From assembly GCA_014238155.1 (NCBI GenBank), contig JABABQ010000034.1, forward strand, positions 62,001-126,000: DNA of 64,000 nucleotides, written 5' to 3'. How positions within the stretch are numbered: position 1 is the first letter of the stretch; every line of letters begins with the position of its first letter. Shown here one piece after another: positions 26,577 through 35,915 of this stretch. The translations under genes and the position numbers were made by a program. The notes under the pieces were generated by a model that did no database searches, had not been told where the DNA came from, and saw only the letters and a program-made list of their open reading frames with translations. This stretch comes from Rhizobiaceae bacterium (GTDB lineage Bacteria > Pseudomonadota > Alphaproteobacteria > Rhizobiales > Rhizobiaceae).

Positions 26577-26882
26577 TCAATGTGTCCAGGGGACTTTGCG
26601 GTCAAACTTGAAATTATCGGAATAGGCCATTGGTCTGCGACGCTGCTCATTCGGTTCGGTGATCCGATAATCGATTCCGTTGGCTTGCGCGTAGCGAACC
26701 GCCTCTTCCTTGCTGTCAAATTTCAGCCGCACCTGCGCGCGCATATCAGAAGAAGAGGTGTAGCCCATCAAAGGTTCGACTTTTTTCGGTGCTTCCGGTT
26801 CATGTTCAATAACCCAGAACACCGTTTTGCCTTTGCCAGACTGCATGGCGGTTTTGGCGGGGCGGTAAATTCGAGCGACCAT
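26577..26882 (-). CDS. ETC complex I subunit (NDUFS4-like)
   Basis: About 101 residues: MVARIYRPAKTAMQSGKGKT, WVIEHEPEAPKKVEPLMGYT, MRAQVRLKFDSKEEAVRYAQ and YSDNFKFDRKVPWTH are the landmarks of the alphaproteobacterial homologue of mitochondrial NDUFS4 (PF04800), an accessory subunit of NADH dehydrogenase. ATG at 26882 has GGAG upstream; a longer frame to 26975 is unsupported. It commonly lies beside tRNA-Arg in Rhizobiales (recalled). Confidence 0.9.
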   Translation of the reverse strand: MVARIYRPAKTAMQSGKGKTVFWVIEHEPEAPKKVEPLMGYTSSSDMRAQVRLKFDSKEEAVRYAQANGIDYRITEPNEQRRRPMAYSDNFKFDRKVPWTH

Positions 26883-27358
26883 CGTGTCTTCTCCGTTTGG
26901 TCTGAAAAATAGTCGGGGTAGCAGTATCCCAAACATTTCGAAAAACTGAGTGTTTTCAATAAAAACCTGCCCCACGGCTTAGATCATACAGGCGCCCGCA
27001 AATCAATAGGATACCCCCACCCACACCACGAAGTTCAACTCCGAAATGAAGCCTTATAACGATGATATATATACACCACCAAATGGAGTGTGTTGTGAAT
27101 ATGTTGAAACGTGTGATGAGAGGAGGTTGAATTGAAGTTCTCCAAAAGCCCTAACCGATAGGCGAAAAGCGGCGCCAAACAAAAGTGCGAAAAACTCATC
27201 CTTGAGCGCTCAGATAAGCCAGAAAGCCGAATGCTGGAAATCCAGGCATGGGACAAAACGACACAGTTCAATTGTTGCAAGACACTGATACTGTGGGAAC
27301 ATCAAATTCAGGGGCTAATGACTTAGAGCGGCACAACACCGAAGAAGGAGTGTGGCTG
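26883..27358. other. Gene-free interval
   Basis: 476 bases upstream of both the complex I subunit (minus) and the XRE gene (plus). The frame of the XRE gene is open back to 27248, but those residues show no family likeness. No RNA gene seen. Confidence 0.5.
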
Positions 27359-27601
27359 ATGGTTGCCTTGAAACTTGGCGAAACATTTGCAATCGCCCGA
27401 AAATCCAAAGGTTTAACACTGCGCGACGTTGAATGGCAGTGCGGCGTTTCAAACGCGCTGATCTCGCAGATTGAAACCGGAAAAATAAAAGACCCCGGCT
27501 TTTTCACCGTCACAAAGCTCGCATTGGCGCTTGGACTTTCTCTCGACAGATGCGCCGAACCGTATGTTAGACATATGGAAAGTATGGAAAATAGTTCCTA
27601 A
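27359..27601 (+). CDS. XRE-type helix-turn-helix regulator
   Basis: 80-residue one-domain DNA-binding protein. The HTH_3 pattern is clear: LGETFAIARKSKGLTLRDVE, GVSNALISQIETGKIKDPGF, VTKLALALGLSLD. The ATG at 27359 has GAAGGAG eight bases upstream; an upstream ATG at 27248 would add 37 residues without homology. It sits between two tRNA genes, a place where mobile-element regulators are often left behind, but no associated mobile genes remain. Target unknown. Confidence 0.75.
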   Translation: MVALKLGETFAIARKSKGLTLRDVEWQCGVSNALISQIETGKIKDPGFFTVTKLALALGLSLDRCAEPYVRHMESMENSS

Positions 27602-27894
27602 CCGCGCAAATTCTGGACACAGGATGATGGTCGAGTCCGGCGATCAACCAGCTTGGGTCAGACGCCGCCTTTTTCATGGCAAAAGTCGATTCCACCCTTC
27701 AAGTGGCCGGCTCCCGTCTGTGAAATTTTGGTTATTCACAATCATCTAATGAGCCGCAGACGGGGAATTTTTCCGAGGGCTTAAAGTCCAGTTCAAAGTT
27801 AGCTCAATACGCAATAGAAAAGCTAAAGCTGCCCTTTGGATAGCGTTGATCTGGAGCAGGTTTCGGGAACAATTCAATGAGGGTGAATCTGAAG

Positions 27895-27971
27895 TGGTCG
27901 GGGCAGCAAGATTCGAACTTGCGACCCCCTGGTCCCAAACCAGGTGCGCTACCAGACTGCGCCATGCCCCG
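27895..27971 (-). tRNA. tRNA-Pro (anticodon TGG)
   Basis: Minus strand, 77 nt with encoded CCA: acceptor CGGGGCA/TGCCCCG, anticodon stem CCTGG/CCAGG with loop TTTGGGA, T-loop TTCGAAT. Confidence 0.95.
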
Positions 27972-28104
27972 ACATCGATCAGATCAAGGGTTCTCTAGGC
28001 ACTACTGGCGACGTTGGCAAGTGGGAAATGCAGGAAATTGGGATCAATTTGGAGGGTGCGGGCTCAAATTCAAAATGGTTGGGATGGCGTACCTCAACAG
28101 ATGG

Positions 28105-28563
28105 TCAGTTGGCTGGCAAAATCCATGGATGGCTGAGCCGGTCACCAATCGCAACACCGAAAAAGTCAGCCTCGCCCGCATTCACCTCAAGCACAAAACG
28201 CACCGGCCCGTTTGAAGAAATTATGTCGAGCGATTGCGGCACTGCTTGACGATGAATATGGGTCACCTGACCCGCGGCATTTGAAAATATCATATCCAGC
28301 GAAATAGCGGTGTTCTTCATCCACATTGAAACCGGACGTGTTGCTTCAAATCGAAAAAACATGCCGGAGCGTTGCGCCATGGCTTCACGAAACATCAGCC
28401 CTTTTGAACGGCTCGCATCATCTGAGGCCAGTTCGACTGTCCAGCTTTGGGAGCCGGCACGGGTTTCAATTGTCACTTCGTTCATGCCACCAGCAAGCCC
28501 GGCAGCGGGCATGAACGCCACCAATACTGACAATAATATTGCGAAAATTCGAGAAAGATTCAT
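28105..28563 (-). CDS. DUF192 family exported protein
   Basis: About 152 residues. Signal peptide MNLSRIFAILLSVLVAFMPA followed by a DUF192 domain with SKGLMFREAM, GMFFRF and PVSMWMKNTAISLDMIF, and the late VRFVLEVNAGEADFFGVAIG. Function of this small secreted fold is unknown. Start at 28563 chosen because it opens the signal peptide; the frame extends to 28617. It lies 66 bases behind the cold-shock gene and is probably in its transcript. Confidence 0.88.
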   Translation of the reverse strand: MNLSRIFAILLSVLVAFMPAAGLAGGMNEVTIETRAGSQSWTVELASDDASRSKGLMFREAMAQRSGMFFRFEATRPVSMWMKNTAISLDMIFSNAAGQVTHIHRQAVPQSLDIISSNGPVRFVLEVNAGEADFFGVAIGDRLSHPWILPAN

Positions 28564-28629
28564 ATCAATAAACGAGCGCGATTTCTTCCAAGCCAGCCTG
28601 AGAGTTGAAAGCGTCAAAATCTGGGCAGA

Positions 28630-29292
28630 TCAGTGACTGCGCGGATAGCTCTCGCCGGTTACCGGTTGGATTTCAGCCGCCATAAGACCCTTTTGGCCAT
28701 CACCAAATCGCACCATCACAAACTGACCCGGGCGCAATTCGGTCAAACCGTAACGCCGCAGAGTTTCCATGTGGATGAATATATCCTCAGTCCCCTCACC
28801 CCGGGTGAGGAACCCAAACCCTTTGGTGCGGTTGAACCATTTCACCTCAGCGCGAACCAGCTCACTGGTTGGCTTGACCTCTACATGGGTGTTGGCCGGT
28901 GGCAATTGCGATGGATGAATTGCGGTGGAATTATCCATCGACAAAACCCGGAACGCTTGCAGTCCGCGACTTTTGCTCACCACTTCGCAAACGATACGCG
29001 CACCTTCATAGGCCGTTTGGAACCCATCATCGCGCAAACAAGAAACGTGCAGCAATACATCAGGCAGATCATCATCAGGAACAACAAATCCAAAACCCTT
29101 GGATACATCGAACCATTTGATGGCCCCTGCGACGACAAATACATCCGGCGATTCCCGCTCGGGCAATCTTGTTGCCGGTTCAGAAATTCGATGAGAACCG
29201 GGTACTTCAAACCCTGTTTTGGTCGTCAGATCAGTGTTATCGGAAAATTCGTCCTGCATCGATCCTGGACCAGTGCCTAGTTTAGAACCCAT
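28630..29292 (-). CDS. Cold-shock protein with two CSD domains
   Basis: 220 residues with two cold-shock domains. The first (about 54-118) has [20 protein letters not shown] and DVLLHVS; the second (about 148-210) has [20 protein letters not shown] and DIFIHME, so both keep RNP-1 (KGFGF) and RNP-2-like motifs. Two-domain CSPs are typical of Rhizobiales and bind single-stranded RNA/DNA, acting as chaperones or antiterminators. The N-terminal 50 residues are a variable polar extension. Confidence 0.92.
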   Translation of the reverse strand: MGSKLGTGPGSMQDEFSDNTDLTTKTGFEVPGSHRISEPATRLPERESPDVFVVAGAIKWFDVSKGFGFVVPDDDLPDVLLHVSCLRDDGFQTAYEGARIVCEVVSKSRGLQAFRVLSMDNSTAIHPSQLPPANTHVEVKPTSELVRAEVKWFNRTKGFGFLTRGEGTEDIFIHMETLRRYGLTELRPGQFVMVRFGDGQKGLMAAEIQPVTGESYPRSH

Positions 29293-29463
29293 CTCTGTTT
29301 CCCCTCACCGCAAGGCGGTGGCATCAATAAAACCGCTAGGCGCCCGGCTGTTATCCGCATTTAAGGTCGCCTGTTGAATTTCAACGATTCCACTGGGTAG
29401 AGCGGAACCGTTGATTCGTTCTTAATTTAGCACGACGGTGACGAATTACCGCTACATGAAGTG

Positions 29464-30288
29464 CTAATTAATTGTCGACTTTCCAAAGTGGCTGGATTTT
29501 TCCAAAGCTTTTTGAAGGGTTGGGCCTATCGATTCCTGCACCAACAGATCACAAATTCCGTCCAGCGGGGTTGGCTGGTTGTTGATTATCACCAACTTGC
29601 TACCGTTGGTTTTTGCCACAACCGGCAAACTTGCTGCTGGCTGAACCACCAGTGAGGACCCCAGAACCAGGCATAAATCACACCTCAATGCGACATGCTC
29701 AGCTTCGATCATTTTATTTTGCGGCATCGGTTGGCCAAATGAAATTACAGCTGACTTCACCAACCCGCCGCAGAGGTTACATCGCGGAGATTTGCCGGTC
29801 AGGGAGATGATCTCCTGAACCTGAGCCAACGTCATCGGACATTGGCAATCCAGGCACACCGCCCGAACTCCATTGCCGTGAATCTCAACGATGTCCTGAT
29901 CTGCGATACCGGACCGCTGATGCAATCCGTCAATATTCTGGGTGATCAGTCCGCCCCCCTGGTTGGAATTAATGATGCTGGCGACGGCGTGGTGTCCGGC
30001 GTTGAGAGGTGCTGCCTCAAACTCCTGTTGAAAATGAAATCGGCGACGCCAATATTCCAATCTGATTTCCTCATTGTTTAAAAAATCTGAATATTGGATC
30101 GGCTTGATTTTTGACCAAATGCCACCCGGGCTGCGAAAATCCGCAATGCCTGATTCGGTGGATATGCCGGCTCCGGTGAATATGACAATGTTTGACGCTG
30201 AATCGATCTGCCCGGCGAGTTGGTTAGCAAATCCCTCGATCCGTTGATTTATAACTTCTTCACTGATGCCTTCATCTTTCTCCTTCAT
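29464..30288 (-). CDS. Sirtuin-type NAD-dependent protein deacylase
   Basis: About 274 residues. NAD-binding FTGAGISTESGIADFRSPGG, TQNIDGLHQRSG, catalytic His in EIHGNG, a four-Cys zinc site (AVCLDCQ and PRCNLCGG) and VLGSSLVVQPAASLP are present; it should be an active CobB-like enzyme removing lysine acyl groups. The ATG at 30288 is preferred; a frame to 30339 adds a Cys/Arg-rich stretch. It stands 65 bases from the divergent glyoxalase gene. Confidence 0.93.
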   Translation of the reverse strand: MKEKDEGISEEVINQRIEGFANQLAGQIDSASNIVIFTGAGISTESGIADFRSPGGIWSKIKPIQYSDFLNNEEIRLEYWRRRFHFQQEFEAAPLNAGHHAVASIINSNQGGGLITQNIDGLHQRSGIADQDIVEIHGNGVRAVCLDCQCPMTLAQVQEIISLTGKSPRCNLCGGLVKSAVISFGQPMPQNKMIEAEHVALRCDLCLVLGSSLVVQPAASLPVVAKTNGSKLVIINNQPTPLDGICDLLVQESIGPTLQKALEKSSHFGKSTIN

Positions 30289-30353
30289 CTGCTTGTCTTT
30301 CCGTTCAGAACAACTATTTTGCCGCCGTCGGCACTTCAACCAGGATACTCCCT

Positions 30354-30794
30354 ATGAAATATCTTCACACCATGGTTCGCGTGAAAAATATTGAAGAATC
30401 ACTCGACTTTTACGTCAACAAGATGGGGATGGTTGAAACCCGGCGCAGCGAGAATGAAAAAGGTCGCTTCACTTTGGTTTTTTTGGCAGCAGGCGATGAT
30501 ATTGTACGAGGCAAGGCAGAAAACGCACCGCTTCTGGAGTTAACTCACAATTGGGATCCTGAAGACTACGACGGTGGTCGCAATTTTGGCCACCTCGCTT
30601 ATTCTGTCGATAATATTTATGAAACCTGCCAGCGACTGATGGATGCAGGCATCGTGATCAATCGACCGCCGCGAGAAGGCCGTATGGCGTTTGTCAAATC
30701 ACCGGACAATATTTCATTTGAATTATTGCAGAAGGATCAGGCTCTGGAACCGGCTGAACCCTGGCTTTCCATGGATAATTCCGGCAGCTGGTAA
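30354..30794 (+). CDS. gloA: Lactoylglutathione lyase (glyoxalase I)
   Basis: 146-residue VOC metalloenzyme that converts the methylglyoxal-glutathione hemithioacetal to S-lactoylglutathione. Metal ligands: His5 in KYLHTMVRV, Glu in PLLELTHNW, His in NFGHLAYSV and Glu in ISFELLQK. Landmarks SLDFYVNKMGMVETRR and MAFVKSPD agree with the proteobacterial GloA. Divergent from the sirtuin gene. Confidence 0.93.
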   Translation: MKYLHTMVRVKNIEESLDFYVNKMGMVETRRSENEKGRFTLVFLAAGDDIVRGKAENAPLLELTHNWDPEDYDGGRNFGHLAYSVDNIYETCQRLMDAGIVINRPPREGRMAFVKSPDNISFELLQKDQALEPAEPWLSMDNSGSW

Positions 30795-31030
30795 TAATCT
30801 CGGTCAATCAAACTGGTTGCGTCATATTGATGCCTAACTTAATGCCCAAGTCGATGAATGGGGCAATACGGGGATTCTGGCGCACGATGTGCACGGCTAA
30901 TTATGTTTACTGGAGGACCGGGCGGGTATCAGATGCAATAAGCCTTTTCGATCGTTCAAATCGAACGGCTACTCAAACAACTGCCCGGATCGCTGCACTA
31001 CGCAGTTGGTCGGACAATTAGGAGACTGTA

Positions 31031-32221
31031 TTGGTCAGTCTGATGCAAAATCGGTTCAGGAGTAATAGCTGGCGCTCCGCAAGTACCAAACTGTTGGGTA
31101 CTGTCTGTTTTATCGCAGCAGGCTTGTTTCTTTCCAGCTGTACGGCCAGTAAAACTGCCGGTCCCCCAAGTCTGGCCAACATTCTTACGGTGGAAGGTCA
31201 ATCCCATGATTCCACCGCGCCCTCAGGCAGCGGCGATAGCGCAGCCACAGGCTTAGCCACGACCTCGCCTTCCGAGTCGGAACAGCCCATCGCTGTGCCC
31301 ACGGCCCGCCCAGGTTCTGAAAAACCTGCTCCGGCCATTAAAAATGCACTGGTACAGGTACAAAAGCCGCAGGAACCAGCGCAGCAGGCTGCAGATCAAC
31401 TGGCAAATTCTTCTGCAGAGCAGCCACCAAAACCACGCTCTTTGTTTGAACGTCTTGCTGCGGCGCGTTCGTCGGCACAAGCTGCAAAATCAGTCAATAA
31501 AACCAATTCCGATGAGGCAATTGCCACCGGGGTTCCGAAGACTGCGAGCGAAACGTCGGAAATTGCTGCCAAACCAGTCGCTCCCAAATTGACCCCTGTC
31601 AAAAGACAGTCGACAGGATTCTTTGCCAATCTGTTCCAAAACAATGCATCTACACGATCGCGCGCATCGACGGTGCGTTCCGGGGTCACCCGCACCCGCA
31701 ATTCGGCAGGCCACCGCAACCGTTTGAGATGGAATACCAGCGCGCTGCCCGGGGTGCGCAATAAAAAAGATATTTACGGGATCGATGGGGTCGAAGAAGA
31801 ACACGAATTTGACGAAGGTGTTCAACTTGCCTCCGTCACGAACCGGGCGCGACGCGGCAGTCACGGCCTGTTGCTGCAGCGCGAAGATGTTAAGGTTGGA
31901 TGTTTTTCACCAAAACTGATCAGGCTTCTGAAACAAATTGAAAGACGATTTGGCCGCACACCGATCGTCACTTCAGGTTATCGAAGTCGGGCATATAACC
32001 GCCGCATTCGCGGGGCTCGCAATTCCATGCATATTCACTGCAAAGCCGCCGACATCCAGGTGAAAGGCGTCAGCAAAGTGCGTCTGGCTCGCTATGTGCG
32101 TTCACTTCCTGGCCGAGGTGGCGTTGGCACTTATTGCCACACTAAATCTGTTCATGTGGATGTCGGTAGAAAGCGCGATTGGAATCGCCGCTGCCGTCGC
32201 CGCAGAGCCCGCAAAAGCTAA
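31031..32221 (+). CDS. Lipoprotein with C-terminal peptidase M15A domain
   Basis: 396 residues. A lipobox LFLSSC (about residue 36) marks an outer-membrane or periplasmic lipoprotein. A long Ala/Ser/Pro/Lys-rich linker (about 40-270) leads to an M15_3/DUF882-like domain with VTSGYRSRAYNRRIRGARNS, the zinc motif MHIHCKAADIQ and the final VHVDVG; it probably trims peptidoglycan or is a related hydrolase. The tail is strongly basic (RDWNRRCRRRRARKS). Start TTG at 31031 has GGAG six bases upstream; the ATG at 31043 does not. Confidence 0.85.
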   Translation: MVSLMQNRFRSNSWRSASTKLLGTVCFIAAGLFLSSCTASKTAGPPSLANILTVEGQSHDSTAPSGSGDSAATGLATTSPSESEQPIAVPTARPGSEKPAPAIKNALVQVQKPQEPAQQAADQLANSSAEQPPKPRSLFERLAAARSSAQAAKSVNKTNSDEAIATGVPKTASETSEIAAKPVAPKLTPVKRQSTGFFANLFQNNASTRSRASTVRSGVTRTRNSAGHRNRLRWNTSALPGVRNKKDIYGIDGVEEEHEFDEGVQLASVTNRARRGSHGLLLQREDVKVGCFSPKLIRLLKQIERRFGRTPIVTSGYRSRAYNRRIRGARNSMHIHCKAADIQVKGVSKVRLARYVRSLPGRGGVGTYCHTKSVHVDVGRKRDWNRRCRRRRARKS

Positions 32222-32341
32222 AATTTCAGCTTCGCCACCGATAGCGATTTGCTGAGATGGAAAATGCGCTGAATTCTGCATTTTTTTGACAAAATCCCAC
32301 TTGCGGCCAGCAATTTTCCTGCCTATACACCTTCCGACTGT

Positions 32342-32416
32342 GGTCCCTTCGTCTATCGGTTAGGACGCCAGGTTTTCAACCTGGAAAGAGGGGTTCGATT
32401 CCCCTAGGGACTACCA
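32342..32416 (+). tRNA. tRNA-Glu (anticodon TTC)
   Basis: Plus strand, 75 nt with encoded CCA: acceptor GGTCCCT/AGGGACT (terminal G-U), anticodon stem CCAGG/CCTGG with loop TTTTCAA, T-arm AGGGGTTCGATTCCCCT. Confidence 0.95.
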
Positions 32417-32563
32417 GCCTCATTTATCATTCCTTTGAATTCATCGGACGCTTGATGCAGTTGGCTAATCTGATCGCAGAGTTATGTTCAAACAGCACCA
32501 ACATGAATTAATGGCGTCGGTGATACTCACAGTGTTGGTGACACGTGTTAGTCATTCGTCATT

Positions 32564-34195
32564 TCACCGGTAAAGCTGTGCTTCATCGCGCAAGAAATCT
32601 GTCAAAGTTCCACTACCATTGAACTTAACAGAATCGACAAGCTCTACCCTGATTGTTTGGTCATTACCGGTCTCGACGGTCTCCGTGAGGAAGAAACTGG
32701 CAAAAGTTAGCGGTGGAACAGGAGGACCCGAGGCACCGTTTCCTATCGGTGTCGCGATACAATTGATAATGGCACCATACAGGATCCTACGGTCGATGCC
32801 GGCGGGCGCAGTTTGACTGGAGCATTGCGGCGTACCTGATTCCAAATTAACGGAAGGACCGGATGGCCTGGCCACAAGCCCATTGTCTATCTCATAACGA
32901 TACATGTCATAACGTGACGGAGCGTTTGTTGCGCTTGCCGGAGATATGCCGTCGGCGCCCACTGGCAGGGGAACGGCGGTGGTGTCAAAATTGTTTTCGG
33001 TCCAGTAAGTGTCAAAATCCCAATTTCCGTTTCCAACCCGCCCACCAGCAATCGAGCAATTTCCTGCGTTAAAGCAATCATCTCTTGGCAGGCGTTGATA
33101 GTCGGTTGTTGGTTCGGCTACTTCGGAGGCACTGCACGAATTGCCACCACCGCCGCCGCCGTTACCGCCATTGCCACCGTTGCCACCGTTGCCGCCATTG
33201 CCACCGTTGCCGCCGTTACCACCACCGCCGCCGCCGCCGCCGTAACCCTTACGAACATTGTTGGCAGGCGCGTAGTCAGGATTGTTCTTTTGACCGCTGA
33301 AAGAGCCTTCATAGACATCGAAACGCACTCCCAGTGCCTGTCGAACGGAAGCAATGAAACCTGTTTTAACTTCAACCAAACGACCGCTGTAGCAGGCAGG
33401 AGAATTTATGTTTGCAATCATATCTCGGATAACATTTGCACCGTTGCCGGCTGAGGGTGGTGGCTGTAGAAATCCATAATTGCCTGGCGTGTTATGTGCG
33501 GTGTTTCCGCCCTGTTGTCGCAGTTCAATCATCCGCTTTCTTAATGATGGTGTGCTCATCACCGTGTCGAAGTCTGGTGTTTGGCCTTCGTAAGGATTGC
33601 AGATGTAGACAGGGGTGAAGTCGCAAACCCCGCTGAGAAATCCGGCGACTGCAGTTGTACTTACGGTCTGGGAATTATCAGCCGTGTCACCGGACAGATA
33701 GGAAATCGGAAATATGTTGGCAAAACTGGTTGGATTGACCTTTACCTCGATAAACCGGGTTTCAAAGGCTGTGGCTGCATACTGGGTCGACGTAATCGGG
33801 TTTGAGTCCTGCGCAGGCAGATCTTTGAGGAAGCACCACGAAATGGAGCCACGGCTTCTGCAGGCCGCAGCACCAGGATTTACTGTTGCAGAGCCACTGC
33901 TTGCCAATGGTGTACGACCGGTCGTTGAAAAATTCGATGTGTTTTCGACAAGGTTTTCAAGCGCCCTTTCGGCTCTTGTCCACGAATCTGGTGCGCCATC
34001 AAGTTCTGCTGCGGCGGCGAGCGCGTAGCTGTCAGCACCTTTTTGCAAATCGGCATGAAGATTTCCGATACGCGACATATCGATAACCAGTACAGAAAAT
34101 CCGACGATGACAGGCAGCAAAATAGTCACATAAACCATCGCCATGCCGCTGTGGTCAGCAGTAAACTTATGGGCAGTATTCTTGAGCCACAACAT
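32564..34195 (-). CDS. TadG-like pilus assembly protein with Gly/Asn repeat
   Basis: 543 residues. The N-terminus (HSGMAMVYVTILLPVIVGFS, then VLVIDMSRIGNLHADLQKGA) is the TadE/TadG-type membrane anchor (TadG_N, PF13400); the rest is a large extracytoplasmic part with eight or more cysteines and no vWA MIDAS motif that I can see. At about residues 318-351 is a run of GGN repeats. A strong AGGAGG lies seven bases upstream of the ATG. No other tad gene is in the window, so its partners are elsewhere. Classification secure, role inferred. Confidence 0.8.
   Translation of the reverse strand: MLWLKNTAHKFTADHSGMAMVYVTILLPVIVGFSVLVIDMSRIGNLHADLQKGADSYALAAAAELDGAPDSWTRAERALENLVENTSNFSTTGRTPLASSGSATVNPGAAACRSRGSISWCFLKDLPAQDSNPITSTQYAATAFETRFIEVKVNPTSFANIFPISYLSGDTADNSQTVSTTAVAGFLSGVCDFTPVYICNPYEGQTPDFDTVMSTPSLRKRMIELRQQGGNTAHNTPGNYGFLQPPPSAGNGANVIRDMIANINSPACYSGRLVEVKTGFIASVRQALGVRFDVYEGSFSGQKNNPDYAPANNVRKGYGGGGGGGGNGGNGGNGGNGGNGGNGGNGGGGGGNSCSASEVAEPTTDYQRLPRDDCFNAGNCSIAGGRVGNGNWDFDTYWTENNFDTTAVPLPVGADGISPASATNAPSRYDMYRYEIDNGLVARPSGPSVNLESGTPQCSSQTAPAGIDRRILYGAIINCIATPIGNGASGPPVPPLTFASFFLTETVETGNDQTIRVELVDSVKFNGSGTLTDFLRDEAQLYR
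33147..33243. repeat. Tandem 9-bp repeat encoding poly-(Gly-Gly-Asn)
   Basis: About 97 bases of near-perfect 9-bp units (GCCACCGTT and variants) encode GGN repeats flanked by poly-Gly in the TadG-like protein. Length variation by slippage would stay in frame because the unit is three codons. Confidence 0.85.
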
Positions 34196-34980
34196 GACGC
34201 GACCTCCTAAATTAGATACAAAGTTATGAGGCGAAGCCGTTCGCTAGCTTCGTCCCAATCAGATTGCCGCATCTATTTGGACGTTTATTTCGCCGCGATC
34301 CCGCGTCTATGATTTATGCAGTTGCACGTCGGCAGTTATTACTAACCAGACTGGTTCTAATTCTATGATCAGAATGCGTAGTTCGCATCAGCCATGGAGC
34401 GACGATCACAACAAAGTCCGATGCAGTTTTTAAAACACCCAGAGGAACGAATAATCGTTCCTTCCCAACTAAATCATCATTGACCAGAAGGAGATCATGA
34501 TTTTGGCATGTACTATTCACGAGATTACCTAAAACATTTGCGTATTAAACAAGTTCGTCGTTGCACTGCCAAGCAACGATGCAGAAGTATTCACAAAAGA
34601 GTAGATGAATGTAAAGCCCGGCTCTGCGACATAAAGTCCAATCGCCAAATCATCGTAAACACAGAAATTTCCCAACGGATCACATCAAAAATTGCCAAAA
34701 CTCTCCCATCGGCGAATGACGTCTTTAGGACGATACAAAGCTGTCGTTCTGTTTTTTCTTTCTCGTTTACTTCTCGTTGAATTGGGTCCGTTAATTCAAC
34801 TGAGCCTGCGGTGTTTGGTGGGCACTTCACCTGCGCCAGCCGACGTCAATGAGTGCCGCAATCAACGGCCATCTGAATATCTTATGGAAGCGTCTGAGCC
34901 GTACCGCCAATTTTAAATTTTAGATCAATCGAGGCACTGTGTTGTCGGAGGAAAACTAATAGAAAATCCGATATAACATA
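34196..34980. other. Gene-free interval upstream of tadG-like gene
   Basis: Contains the tadG-like leader. Two perfect small hairpins are seen: AACCAG-A-CTGGTT (about 34340) and AGGAACGA-ATAA-TCGTTCCT (34443-34462). Short ORFs here (for example 34508-34780) have no family likeness and poor start contexts, so I annotate none. Confidence 0.55.
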
Positions 34981-35009
34981 TTGATTAATAGCATTAAAAA
35001 ACCTATATT
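34981..35009 (+). promoter_or_regulatory. Sigma-70-type promoter
   Basis: TTGATT (34981-34986), a 17-base spacer and TATATT (35004-35009). Best promoter match I noticed in the window, in a stretch without an annotated gene. Transcription would start near 35016. Confidence 0.6.
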
Positions 35010-35067
35010 CTCTCCATACTTTCATCACATTGAGGCTCGAAATCTTGCACCCTCAAGGAGGTATCAA

Positions 35068-35091
35068 GTGCTCACGTGCAGGCCAGTTTGA
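35068..35091 (+). CDS. Seven-codon leader ORF (tentative)
   Basis: GTG start with a perfect AAGGAGG (35055-35061) six bases upstream, encoding MLTCRPV and stopping at TGA. The Shine-Dalgarno overlaps the 3' arm of a TTGAGG/CCTCAA hairpin (35030-35035 and 35051-35056), so translation may be structure-controlled. It lies about 50 bases after the predicted start site of the 34981-35009 promoter. A regulatory leader peptide is plausible; a chance match is possible. Confidence 0.35.
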   Translation: MLTCRPV

Positions 35092-35585
35092 ACCTCGTTT
35101 GAACCGGTTTGGAAATTCAGGGATTCCAACTTGTCGCCATCATTGAATTCGTTTCGCTACGGAGCGGGACGGGTGAATATGTCCGTCATTTGCCGTTGTA
35201 TTATTCGCGAATACAATCTGATTTTTATTGGTCAATTTCACAAAATGCACTCAACACAGCAACGGTATTGCGGCTGAAAATTTGCACATTCTGATGCGTT
35301 TCGGTGGATCAAAAACTAGTGAAAAAATTTCTCTCCGGCTCCACTCCAATCACTTTGTGCGCCAAAATGCCGCAGTATAGATTCATCCGGATTTAACTTA
35401 TTCACAACCTACCGTAAGGTCGATTCAGCGTCTGAAATCCGTTCGCGTTTGGCAAACGCTAACCCCAATTTGCAAACGGATTGGTGAGACCGGCCAATTT
35501 GGGAATGCAGGTGGATGACCCGGCATCTGCCGGTCAAATGAAAAACTCACACAAAACCTTCTTTGAGTGACAGGGACTGGATCTG
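35092..35585. other. Gene-free interval after the leader ORF
   Basis: Holds a TTGGAA/TTCCAA hairpin soon after the mini-ORF and a perfect palindrome GCGTTTG-G-CAAACGC at 35445-35459. A 61-codon frame from a TTG at 35109 has no ribosome-binding site and no recognisable family. Confidence 0.45.
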
Positions 35586-35915
35586 ATGTTTCTCAACAAA
35601 TTGTTGTTTGCGCTGGCCCTGTTTTTTCTACTGGAGCGTTTCGGCAAGGCGCCTTCATCCCCGACCAAACTCATCGCATCAACCAGCTTTGCTATCTTTT
35701 TCATACACCCGATCCCGATCATGGTGTTTATCAAAACAAAATCATTTCCAATCACCGGGCAAGCGAGGATTGATCTTGAACTCGCAAGTGGTTTCATCGT
35801 GACAGTTGCGGTTATCATAGAGGTGATTGCCAAACGAATATTTGGCCAGCGCAGCCGCTATCTGCTGGGTTATCAGGGCAACTGCACTTACTTGTATCCG
35901 GTCATTTCAAGATAG
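35586..35915 (+). pseudogene. Probable C-terminal remnant of an acyltransferase-3 membrane protein
   Basis: 109 residues with three hydrophobic stretches. LIASTSFAIFFIHPIPIMVF resembles the final helices of OafA-type acyltransferases (SFxIYFxHP pattern), and SRYLLGYQ resembles their C-terminal end. A whole protein would be about 350-400 residues, and nothing in the preceding 700 bases supplies the rest. The ORF overlaps the 3' end of the convergent attH-like gene by 28 bases. A genuine short membrane protein is the alternative. Confidence 0.4.

Noticed and set aside
33147-33243. Regularly spaced repeats resembling a small CRISPR array
   Set aside because: Nine-base in-frame units with no unique spacers, inside a coding region.
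33095-33454. 119-codon ORF with long Ala/Thr/Val repeats opposite the TadG-like gene
   Set aside because: It is only the complement of the 9-bp (GGN) repeat; the opposite frame has an N-terminal TadG anchor and a strong ribosome-binding site.
34497-34532. 11-codon ORF after AAGGAG behind a hairpin
   Set aside because: The Shine-Dalgarno is only three bases from this ATG and 14 from the next one; neither spacing is convincing.
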